Shown one piece after another: positions 1 to 6,599 of a stretch of 34,012 nt of DNA. A program made the translations under genes and the position numbers. Each line of letters begins with the position of its first letter. Position 1 is the first letter of the stretch. This DNA is from CAYRLW01 sp964425215. Lineage in GTDB: Bacteria > Spirochaetota > Spirochaetia > Treponematales > Breznakiellaceae. The stretch is from contig CAYRLW010000044.1 of the NCBI GenBank assembly GCA_964425215.1, positions 1-34,012 of the forward strand. The letters are read 5' to 3'. The notes under the pieces are model-generated. The model did not search any database. It saw nothing but the letters and a program-made list of their open reading frames with translations, and was not told where the DNA came from.

Positions 1-610
1 CCGGACTTTGGTTTTCCACGGAAGGCCCCGCCCCGATAACCAGAACGGGCTGGGATGTTCTTCTTAACATAAACGTGGGGGAATTAAAAACACTGTTTTT
101 AAGCGCGTTTTTAAACCATCGAAGACCGAAGGCTCTTTGGGTCCTTTCGTTCGCGTAGGCAATCTTTAAAAACCCGTTTACCTCTTTTAAAATATTCAAT
201 ACTTTTTCTTGGTACGCCCGTAAACTGGGCCGCCATTCCAATACCTTTACCCCAGAAAGTTCATCTTCCCGAATATGCTGTTCCAAAAAAGAAGAAAGGG
301 TAACCGTAGAGGCGGGGGACCACTGAAAGTCCGCCGGCATAATCTCCCCAATCTGCGGTACCTGGGATAAAAAAAAAGTAGAACAATGGATCGACAGAAT
401 GGTAGCATGGGGAAATCTTTTTTTTAGGGGGCCCACCAGGTAACCCAAAGCGGGTTCGATTAAAATGAAAAACCGAATAGTTTCTTCTACATCGAGGGTC
501 GCCACATACCGAGCCGCTTCCCCAACCGGATCGAACCGTGAGTGGATAAGCAAATTCCCAACGCTTACCGTTGGTGGTCCCTTGGAACTTGGAATAAGCT
601 GTTCATCCAT
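1..610 (-). CDS. DUF115/Maf-like protein (motility-associated glycosyltransferase-like), partial at left edge
   Basis: The reading frame is open on the minus strand from an ATG at 610 to the window edge, giving 203 residues and no stop. It starts 2 nt after the stop of the preceding gene, so it is the third member of a minus-strand operon. The visible part ends in VLVIGAGPSVEN, which resembles the G-x-GPS-[LV] nucleotide-binding-type loop at the start of the MptE-like/DUF115 domain of motility-associated factors. The approximately 190 residues before it match the variable N-terminal part of such proteins. In other bacteria Maf proteins are needed to glycosylate flagellins with nonulosonic acids, and spirochete periplasmic flagellins are known to be glycosylated in some treponemes. 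The role here is inferred from the motif and is untested, because most of the catalytic domain lies outside the window. Confidence 0.6.
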   Translation of the reverse strand, partial: MDEQLIPSSKGPPTVSVGNLLIHSRFDPVGEAARYVATLDVEETIRFFILIEPALGYLVGPLKKRFPHATILSIHCSTFFLSQVPQIGEIMPADFQWSPASTVTLSSFLEQHIREDELSGVKVLEWRPSLRAYQEKVLNILKEVNGFLKIAYANERTQRAFGLRWFKNALKNSVFNSPTFMLRRTSQPVLVIGAGPSVENQSP

Positions 611-612
611 GA

Positions 613-1536
613 TTACGGAATAGACTGGAGGGAGCCAAGGGCTTCTTCCACAGAGGATGACGTAAAAGAATCGATCAGTTTAAAATTAGTGATTTTTGAT
701 ACATGGGTTCCCAAGAGAAGGGGGTCCCGCAGGGCAGAACAGGCCAGGAAGATCCGGTGCTTAGAGGGCATGAAAACGAGGCCCGTTTGTTCCACGCTTT
801 CGGACAAGGCGGAAATGGAACTGGTTTCCAATTCATCGGTCTTGAAAATAAGTATCCGAATACCCTTATCGTCATTTTGAAACTGGGTAAAGGCTTTTTC
901 TAAAAATTGTTCCAGTTCCGCTGAAGTGGACATGGGCTTTTTATGTTCTTCCTTACGGGAAGGTTCAAGGAAAATAGAGGCACAGGATTGGATTATGGAA
1001 AGCACGTTTTCCGTTTCCAAGACTGCCCCGGGATTGTCTATGATCAACAACAGGGGATCGTGAAGGAGATCCTGGGTAATAGGGAAGGCCCAGACGGTAG
1101 CCTCGTCGCTTTTAAAAGGAAGACCCAGCGATGTAGGGGTCCCCATGGGGTGGGCCTGTTTGGCATCCTTTGACAAAAGGAGCTTTCGAATTATCGCGGC
1201 GGGGATGGACACCGCGGTATTTTCCAGCCCCACGGAGGCGTAGCTTTCATAAACCTCCCCCCTAGGGGCCACGCAGAGGCCCCCTGCAAAGGAGGTGTAA
1301 GTTTTTAACAGGGACAGGGCAGTAAAGGTCCTGGAGGGGGAGTTGGAAAGCCGGTTAATTCTCTCGATCAGCGTAATAGCCATAAAGTCTATGACGCCAT
1401 TTTTTGATGAATCTACCTCGGAGGACCGCTCTTCCGGAAGCTCCACGGCATTTTCTCTAGAGTCCGCCGCTTTCTTCAACAACCCCTTTACGGCGGTGGA
1501 TTGGCTCTTGGATTGAGCTTTATCCAAAAGACCCAT
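613..1536 (-). CDS. uncharacterised GAF-like protein, middle gene of acidic-protein/Maf operon
   Basis: This 307-residue protein has no signal peptide or membrane segment and is probably cytoplasmic. Residues 1-45 are charged and low in complexity. Residues about 50-200 alternate predicted strands and helices (FMAITLIERINRL..., SFAGGLCVAPRGEVY, WAFPIT, LLLIIDNPGAVL) in a way that resembles a GAF/PAS-type sensory fold. A second alpha/beta region follows (IRILIFKTDEL, RIFLACSAL). The start ATG overlaps the stop of the upstream gene in a TAATG arrangement, so translation is very probably coupled to it. The DUF115/Maf-like gene follows after 2 nt. No catalytic motif was recognised, and the GAF-like reading rests on pattern only. 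It may be a partner or regulator of the other two products. Confidence 0.6.
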   Translation of the reverse strand: MGLLDKAQSKSQSTAVKGLLKKAADSRENAVELPEERSSEVDSSKNGVIDFMAITLIERINRLSNSPSRTFTALSLLKTYTSFAGGLCVAPRGEVYESYASVGLENTAVSIPAAIIRKLLLSKDAKQAHPMGTPTSLGLPFKSDEATVWAFPITQDLLHDPLLLIIDNPGAVLETENVLSIIQSCASIFLEPSRKEEHKKPMSTSAELEQFLEKAFTQFQNDDKGIRILIFKTDELETSSISALSESVEQTGLVFMPSKHRIFLACSALRDPLLLGTHVSKITNFKLIDSFTSSSVEEALGSLQSIP

Positions 1537-3545
1537 TATACTAGACCTAATTCCTCAAAAAGTTTCTTATAGGTGTCAAAATACTCGGATCGGGCAAACT
1601 CTTCTATTTTGTCCTCCGGGAGGGACTCTAATAATTGGTCCATGTAGGACAGAACCGTTTTAACCTCTTCCCGAATACTGCTATTTAATTCCGGGACGGG
1701 ACTTTCAGCCATCGGAGCGGGGACTTCGTTTCCCTGAGCCGTTGGGCTTTCCGTCTCCTCGGCGATCAACGTACCCTCGGTCTCTTCCGGGGCCTCCGGA
1801 ACTTCGGGAATTTCTTCCTCAAAAGAAGCAACGCTGCGCTCTTCCGGTGTTTCCTCCGGTTCTACGACAAAGCCCTCGGGAACCAGCTCGGAAAAATTAT
1901 CCTCCTGAACCAGGGGAACTTCCTCATCCAAGGGGGGCAGGGATTCGGATTCAAAGGTTGGAATATCTAGCTCCAGGCTTTCTTCTTCCACGGCCTCTTC
2001 CGGTTCCGCCTGCCGGTCTTCCACGTGGAGAGACTCTTCCATATCCAGGTCTATATGAATGTCTTCGATAGAGGGTTCTTCCACAGGAGCTTCTTCTAAT
2101 ACAACTCCCGTAAGATCCGGCTCATCGATAATCGCCTGTGACAGATCCAGGTTGTCCTCTTCCAGCAGTTCGCTTTCCAGGTAACTAGTATCTTCCGGCG
2201 CCTCGGTTAGGGGACGTACACCGTTTTCCTGAAGCTCCACAAAATCTTCGGGAAGGGTAGGTTCCGTCGTATTCTCTTCTAATACGATTTCTTCCGTAGC
2301 CCCCTCTTCTGTGGGATTCTCTTCCCCAGGGCCTTCTTCCTTAGAGAACCCTTGGGTAAATTCCTCTTCTTCTGTCTTTTCTTCCAAGACAAATTCTTCC
2401 GGCGCGGCGGCTTCCGATTCATCGGTTAAAATATCCGGCTGTTCGGAAATATAGTCCATACTTTCGGTAAAATCGCTTTCCTCGGTGGCGTCAGAACCCG
2501 CTTCCTCGGTAAAATCCGCCGTGTTCAGTATGTTGTCCAGCTCGTCTCCCGTCAGGGCGATTTTTTCATCGTCCTCCTCGTCAAAGAATCCACTGGAGGG
2601 GCTCTCTTCCGTCACGGAGCTTTCGGGAGCTGTTTTAGTTCCCTCTTTAAAAGAGGCAAGTTCGCCTTTTAAACTGGAAATTTCATTTTTGATAGAGGAA
2701 AGCTCTTCGGCTATCCGCATTAAAAGCTGGGTGGAAAGATCCGCCGCCGAACCGGTTCTTTGGGATTCCGCCGCCTCTTCCGGTTCGGTCGCCCGCTCTT
2801 CCTTTCCCTTGGAACTGGAAATAGCCACGGCTTCGTCTATTTTTGGGGAAGCCTCTTCCTCGGACTTGGAAAGATCGCTTAAAAAATCGTCAAACTCAGA
2901 AACCTCTTCCAATTGGATAGAATTTTTGCTATTGGAGGCCGAAGCGGCCGTAGGGCTTACCGTTTCCAGTTCTTCCCCTTCGTGGAACTCCAAGTCTAAA
3001 TCCAAGGGTTGTTCTTCCGGTATGTTTTCCATTTCCTTTACTGAAAGATCAGAGGAGCCGTCCTCTTCCAAAAAATCATCCATCGATAGTTCCGCGAAAT
3101 CGTTAGCCGAAACAGAAGGTGTATCCGCGGCGTTTTCTTCCTCAAAGGAAGCGATATCCTCAAAAGACGGAAGCCCCTCGTCGACCACCGACACCTCGTT
3201 TACGGAAAAATCTTCTTTCAACGTGGGTTCCGGAGCTAGGGGTGCCAGGGGTTCCTGTTCATCCTCCGGAATGGAAGGGATATCAAATTCCAAGGGTTCT
3301 TCGGAACCGGGGGATCGTACCTCTTCAAAGGATGAAAAATCAAGATTCGCGTCCGAATCCAGTTCTAGATCGGGAAGATCCTCGATATCCGGCAGGTTAG
3401 GCTCATGAAGAGCCGTAGGTTTCCCATCGGAAGCCGAAAGGTCTTGAGGTTCGCTTTTTACCCATACACCGTACTCATCGAGTTCATCGGAGGACCCGAT
3501 TGTACCGCGATCACGATATATCGAAGGATCTTTATCGATTGCCAT
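1536..3545 (-). CDS. large acidic Glu/Ser-rich protein with short coiled coil and conserved-looking ends
   Basis: The protein has 669 residues from an ATG at 3545, which is preceded by GGGAG at a 6-nt spacing; an upstream in-frame TTG at 3581 is a poorer start. The body is extremely rich in Glu, Asp, Ser, Leu and Pro and probably disordered. Three parts look structured: an N-terminal segment (SSDELDEYGVWVKSEPQDL), a coiled coil at about residues 270-300 (LLMRIAEELSSIKNEISSLK) and a C-terminal helical domain of about 50 residues (VLSYMDQLLESLPEDKIEEF). There is no signal peptide, so a cytoplasmic scaffold or adaptor is likely. It overlaps the next gene by one base (TAATG). The only other clue is the operon with a GAF-like and a Maf-like gene. 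The name and function are unknown to me. Confidence 0.75.
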   Translation of the reverse strand: MAIDKDPSIYRDRGTIGSSDELDEYGVWVKSEPQDLSASDGKPTALHEPNLPDIEDLPDLELDSDANLDFSSFEEVRSPGSEEPLEFDIPSIPEDEQEPLAPLAPEPTLKEDFSVNEVSVVDEGLPSFEDIASFEEENAADTPSVSANDFAELSMDDFLEEDGSSDLSVKEMENIPEEQPLDLDLEFHEGEELETVSPTAASASNSKNSIQLEEVSEFDDFLSDLSKSEEEASPKIDEAVAISSSKGKEERATEPEEAAESQRTGSAADLSTQLLMRIAEELSSIKNEISSLKGELASFKEGTKTAPESSVTEESPSSGFFDEEDDEKIALTGDELDNILNTADFTEEAGSDATEESDFTESMDYISEQPDILTDESEAAAPEEFVLEEKTEEEEFTQGFSKEEGPGEENPTEEGATEEIVLEENTTEPTLPEDFVELQENGVRPLTEAPEDTSYLESELLEEDNLDLSQAIIDEPDLTGVVLEEAPVEEPSIEDIHIDLDMEESLHVEDRQAEPEEAVEEESLELDIPTFESESLPPLDEEVPLVQEDNFSELVPEGFVVEPEETPEERSVASFEEEIPEVPEAPEETEGTLIAEETESPTAQGNEVPAPMAESPVPELNSSIREEVKTVLSYMDQLLESLPEDKIEEFARSEYFDTYKKLFEELGLV

Positions 3546-3635
3546 TGCCCACTCCCATTCGGTATAACACTCGTACCGCAAATATCGGCGTCCGAACGTC
3601 TATAGTATAATCCTTTTTTTTAAAAACTACCATAA

Positions 3636-3682
3636 ATACCATTGCTATAATGGTATCCCATGAATTTTACCATTGTCAATGG
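3636..3682. promoter_or_regulatory. twin inverted repeats CCATT-N-AATGG in divergent promoter region
   Basis: Two related inverted repeats lie 30 bp apart, centre to centre, between the divergent genes at 3545 and 3883. The first, 3636-3656, has 8-bp arms ATACCATT/AATGGTAT around GCTAT. The second, 3670-3682, is CCATTGTCAATGG. Both share CCATT...AATGG, and three helical turns of spacing suits a protein binding one face of the DNA. The first also contains TATAAT (3646-3651), a possible -10 box, although no good -35 box fits it on the plus strand. The left target repeat of the 153-bp element falls in the right arm of the second repeat. Function as an operator is inferred. Confidence 0.35.
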
Positions 3683-3834
3683 AGGCTCTTTTAAAACTCA
3701 GAGAGTTTTGAAAGAGCTACCTTAGATGTACATGCAGTATTTTTGCTATTCTCTATAATATAAATATTTATATCTAAATTGCAAAAATACTGCAAGAGGT
3801 TCTTTCAAAAGTAACAGACTTTTGAAAGAACCTC
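3682..3834 (+). mobile_element. 153-bp MITE-like element, copy 1, with 4-bp target duplication AATG
   Basis: The element consists of two 39-bp hairpin units (3682-3720 and 3796-3834) around an AT-rich centre. The right hairpin has perfect 17-bp arms around a 5-nt loop; the left has 15-bp arms with one G-T mismatch. The centre carries a further perfect 13-bp inverted repeat, GCAGTATTTTTGC at 3734-3746 and its complement at 3781-3793. AATG flanks both sides (3678-3681 and 3835-3838). A second copy of exactly the same length lies at 28113-28265 in the opposite orientation, with only a few differences. It has no open frame of note, so it is non-autonomous and would need a transposase from elsewhere. 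It sits about 48 bp upstream of the FtsB-like gene. Confidence 0.85.
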
Positions 3835-3882
3835 AATGGAGTTTTCTTAAGTACCCCCCTTAAATTTCCGTAAATAGGTAAG

Positions 3883-4347
3883 ATGAATTACTTTAAAATC
3901 CTCGTATCCCTCTGGGTATCGGTGGCCGTGTATACGGTTTTATCAATTCTTTTCGGTGCTACCGGGGTTTTTGCCATGCGGTACCTCCAATCTGAACGGG
4001 ATCGCCTGGCGGAAAATTTATCCCATTTGCAAGAAATCAACGGGGAATTGAACGGATCCTTAGACGCCCTTCGGTACGATCAGGACACCCTGACCTTATA
4101 CGCCCGGGATCTGGGGTACGGGAAGGATGATGAACGGTTCATCCGGATTGTGGATCTTCAACGCCTATCCGCGACCCGTCAAAAAGCGGGGGAGCTGATA
4201 ATCCCCAAACGGTTAAAAAGCCTTCCGGAGGATCCGCTCCGTCTTATTTCGTTGATAGCAGGCCTCTGTGTTTATGTTGGATTGTCGCTTTGGACCCTAA
4301 GGGCAAAAAGGTCCCCCCATCGACGTTCCGCCCCTGTTACCGGGTAA
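3883..4347 (+). CDS. septum formation initiator (FtsB/DivIC)-like membrane protein
   Basis: The protein has 154 residues. A transmembrane segment at about residues 9-32 is followed by a coiled coil at about 36-70 (RYLQSERDRLAENLSHLQEINGELNGSL) and a short globular end (ARDLGYGKDDERFIRI). This is the usual FtsB/DivIC order, where the A-R-x-L-G-Y...E motif closes the coiled coil. Family members form a periplasmic complex with FtsL and FtsQ/DivIB that controls septal wall synthesis. Unlike E. coli FtsB, which has one membrane helix and about 100 residues, this protein has a second hydrophobic stretch near its C-terminus (LISLIAGLCVYVGLSLWTL), so both ends may be cytoplasmic. Its stop overlaps the 3' end of the convergent neighbour by 11 nt. 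The insertion element is directly upstream and may supply or disturb its promoter. Confidence 0.75.
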   Translation: MNYFKILVSLWVSVAVYTVLSILFGATGVFAMRYLQSERDRLAENLSHLQEINGELNGSLDALRYDQDTLTLYARDLGYGKDDERFIRIVDLQRLSATRQKAGELIIPKRLKSLPEDPLRLISLIAGLCVYVGLSLWTLRAKRSPHRRSAPVTG

Positions 4348-5203
4348 TCTTTGTCCATTCAGCTTCCCGAGTAGAATCTTGAATCACCTCATCGATGGTG
4401 TCGCCGTGGTATCGAACGCCGGTAGATATTTTCGTACCCCGTAGAACAGTCCCGTTGGAAAACAATTGGAAACGCCATTTCATGGGCTTGGCCAGGGAAA
4501 CCAATTGCCGGGCTACCGCGTAGGGGACGGGATGGTAATACCGTTCCGTGTTGGGGGAACTCTGAACCAATTCAATATCCTTATCCTGGATGGTGTAGCT
4601 TAGTTCCATTTTCGCTCCGCTGGATAAAATCGCCACCGCCACACCCCCAGGGTATACACGAACCAGTTCTAGCCCCTTATCTCCCCGCCAACTTCCAGCG
4701 ATTTTATCTTCCGTTATAACTTCCGAGGCTTCCGCAGAGGCACCGGTAGCATCCGAAACTCTCCGGTTCAGCGCTTGGCGGACCAAATCCCGGGCTCCCA
4801 AGGCAAGGTCGCTCATACTTTTGTTGATGGAAGAAAAGCTTAATTTTTCACCGGTCTGAACTTTTACGACATCCAACGTAAGAACCTTGTTTTCTCCCAC
4901 CGTCCCTATGGTTCCGTAGAGCAGATAATCGGCCGTAAGCAGTTTTCCGATGGCCTCTCCTTTGGCGGCGTCGGAGGATGAGAACTCCCACTCCGAAAGG
5001 ACCTTATCCCTATCGGCCTGGGAAACCAGCCGAAAGTCGTTTAACTCGGAAATATACGATTCCACGAGATTTTCTATAACCGTTACCTCCGTGGCGTTGA
5101 CGGAGACCCCCGTAAAGGGCAAGACCACGATAACGGGTTTGACTTCTTGGGCCATCGCCATAAGGGGTACCAAAAAGATCAGGGGTAAAAATCTTTTCTT
5201 CAT
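4337..5203 (-). CDS. secreted CsgG/LpoB-like protein
   Basis: The protein has 288 residues from an ATG at 5203; the longer frame would need a TTG at 5233. Residues 1-19 form a signal peptide ending AMAQ, with no lipobox cysteine. Residues about 20-125 resemble the CsgG/LpoB fold: a strand (VIVVLPFTG), a helix (TVIENLVESYISELNDFRLV), D-R-D-K-V and A-D-Y-L-L-Y-G-T-I-G. In the family this fold is found in outer-membrane or periplasmic lipoproteins that build export channels or activate penicillin-binding proteins. The C-terminal 130 residues look like a beta-rich domain (GSWRGDKGLELVRVYPGG). A promoter with a -10 box 6 nt before the ATG and no Shine-Dalgarno site suggests a leaderless transcript. 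The specific role is unknown. Confidence 0.65.
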   Translation of the reverse strand: MKKRFLPLIFLVPLMAMAQEVKPVIVVLPFTGVSVNATEVTVIENLVESYISELNDFRLVSQADRDKVLSEWEFSSSDAAKGEAIGKLLTADYLLYGTIGTVGENKVLTLDVVKVQTGEKLSFSSINKSMSDLALGARDLVRQALNRRVSDATGASAEASEVITEDKIAGSWRGDKGLELVRVYPGGVAVAILSSGAKMELSYTIQDKDIELVQSSPNTERYYHPVPYAVARQLVSLAKPMKWRFQLFSNGTVLRGTKISTGVRYHGDTIDEVIQDSTREAEWTKITR

Positions 5204-5238
5204 TCCATAACTATATCGCCCCGGGGACTCCAACGCAA
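5204..5238 (-). promoter_or_regulatory. promoter of CsgG/LpoB-like gene, leaderless type
   Basis: Read on the minus strand, TTGCGT (5238-5233), a 17-bp spacer and TATAGT (5215-5210) are followed after only 6 nt by the ATG at 5203. Transcription starting the usual 6-8 nt beyond the -10 box would begin at or within the start codon, and no Shine-Dalgarno sequence is present. Confidence 0.55.
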
Positions 5239-5308
5239 TATGGTGAAAATTCCCCTATACAGGAATGGGCTAGATGTATATTATAGGGTAGGTTGGAGGA
5301 ATAACGGA

Positions 5309-5500
5309 ATGATATTTCCCTTGGAACAATTAGTTGAATATAAAGGTAATATGTACGAAATTACCAGCGCCGCGTCCCGAAGAGCCTATCAACTTTCCAT
5401 GATGAACGATCCCGAAATTGAAGAAAACGATGGAAAGGTTGTTTCTCTGGCGGCTCGTCAGATATTTACAAAGGCCATAGAATTCCGTCTGGAGGACTAA
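5309..5500 (+). CDS. rpoZ: RNA polymerase omega subunit-like protein
   Basis: The protein has 63 residues from the ATG at 5309, which has GGAGGA 8 nt upstream; the longer frame from 5240 lacks such a site. The order MIFPLEQLVEY, NMYEITSAASRRAYQL and KVVSLAARQIFTKAIEFRLE matches the omega fold: an N-terminal helix, the conserved R-R-A-x-Q-L helix, and the K-V-V-x-L-A-A-x-x-I segment. The omega subunit helps fold and assemble the beta-prime subunit. The length is slightly short but typical of spirochete versions. miaA follows after 7 nt, so the two are co-transcribed. A plausible promoter is TATACA, 17 bp, TATTAT just upstream. The assignment is by motif resemblance. Confidence 0.75.
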   Translation: MIFPLEQLVEYKGNMYEITSAASRRAYQLSMMNDPEIEENDGKVVSLAARQIFTKAIEFRLED

Positions 5501-5507
5501 CGTTCCC

Positions 5508-6539
5508 ATGCCGGAATTATCCCCCCTTCCGGTACTGATCCTTTTTGGTCCTACTGCTTCAGGAAAAACCGAAGTTTTAGAGCGTCTTTTTTCGGGGCCC
5601 CGATCCATAGCCGACGCGGAGGTGGTCTCCGCAGATTCGATGCAGGTATACCGGGGCATGGATATCGGTACCGCGAAGCCCCGGGGACCAATTTTAGATC
5701 AACTTCCCCATCACCTTATCGATATACGGAACCCCGATGAACAGTTTAACGTGGGGGACTTTGTCCGCTTGGCCGACAGGGCCTGCGTAGAGATTGCCCA
5801 ACGGGGTCGTCTGCCCGTGGTATCGGGAGGGACGGGGTTTTACCTTAAAAACTTTGTTCTGGGTCTTCCTGACGCGCCCCCATCGGATCCCGCCATCAGA
5901 GAAGAGCTCAAAATCGATTTGATCCGCCGGGGAGCCCAGGCATTATGGGAAGAGCTTTCTTCCGTGGACAGCGTAAGCGCCTCCAGAATCCACGTGAACG
6001 ATACCTATCGGCTACTGCGGGCCCTGGAGGTGTATCGAGTCTCCGGAAGAGCCCTCAGTTCCTTTGCCCCGTCGGGAGCCCCAGCCCAAGATCAGGCCCC
6101 AGCCCAGGCCCGGGATCGGGAAAAGTCCGGACGTCCTCCCTATCGGTTCCTCATCCTGGGTATTCAGCGGGAAAGGGACGAGTTGTACCGCCGGATCGAC
6201 CGGCGAACGGCGTCCATGTTCGAGCAAGGTCTAGCCCAGGAGGTCGCCGAATTGGTCCGCCGGGGCTACGGTCCCCAGGATCCGGGGCTTAGGGCTATCG
6301 GGTACCGGGAGTTTTTTATTCAAGAGACCGAATCGACCGCCGAAAAACCTTCGTTTCGGATCGCCGAAAACACCATGGCCGTACAGGCTCTGGTCGCCCA
6401 AAACAGCCGGCGCTACGCTAAACGGCAGATAACCTTTTTCTCTTCTATCCCCCAGGCCCAATGGATACCCTTTTCCGGAGACGGACTGTCTTCTACGGAG
6501 CAGCTTCGCGGGATTATTACATCCGCTTTGGTTCGCTAA
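5508..6539 (+). CDS. miaA: tRNA dimethylallyltransferase
   Basis: MiaA transfers a dimethylallyl group from dimethylallyl diphosphate to N6 of A37 in tRNAs that read UNN codons. The 343-residue protein has the P-loop GPTASGKT at residues 14-21, SADSMQVYRGMDIGTAKP at about 42-59 (with the catalytic Asp and the IGTAK motif), HHLIDI, SGGTGFYLK at about 106-114 and R-A-L-E-V-Y at about 170. The C-terminal part includes the R-R-Y-A-K-R-Q-x-T-F helix that contacts tRNA. Between the R-A-L-E-V-Y helix and the next strand there is an Ala/Pro/Gln-rich insertion (about residues 186-208), probably a surface loop. The gene is second after rpoZ. A 39-bp hairpin repeat lies 20 nt past the stop and may act as its terminator. 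Confidence 0.96.
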   Translation: MPELSPLPVLILFGPTASGKTEVLERLFSGPRSIADAEVVSADSMQVYRGMDIGTAKPRGPILDQLPHHLIDIRNPDEQFNVGDFVRLADRACVEIAQRGRLPVVSGGTGFYLKNFVLGLPDAPPSDPAIREELKIDLIRRGAQALWEELSSVDSVSASRIHVNDTYRLLRALEVYRVSGRALSSFAPSGAPAQDQAPAQARDREKSGRPPYRFLILGIQRERDELYRRIDRRTASMFEQGLAQEVAELVRRGYGPQDPGLRAIGYREFFIQETESTAEKPSFRIAENTMAVQALVAQNSRRYAKRQITFFSSIPQAQWIPFSGDGLSSTEQLRGIITSALVR

Positions 6540-6558
6540 GCCGCTTCGATAAGGGACT

Positions 6559-6597
6559 AAGGCTCTTTCAAAAGTCTGTTGCTTTTGAAAGAGCCTC
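6559..6597. repeat. solitary 39-bp hairpin unit of the 153-bp element family, flanked by GACT
   Basis: The unit has perfect 15-bp arms (AGGCTCTTTCAAAAG and its complement) around a 7-nt loop. It combines the outer GGCTC of one end of the 153-bp element with the loop of the other. GACT occurs directly on both sides (6555-6558 and 6598-6601), so a single hairpin may move, or may remain after the rest is lost. It lies between the convergent miaA gene and the giant outer-membrane gene, and its right flank overlaps the latter's TAG stop. It could also serve as a two-way transcription terminator. Confidence 0.75.
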
Positions 6598-6599
6598 GA

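Noticed and set aside
2485..3408. 307-residue plus-strand frame rich in Ser
   Set aside because: It is the mirror of the Glu/Ser-rich coding strand of the acidic protein; it has no ribosome-binding site and its composition is explained by the opposite gene.
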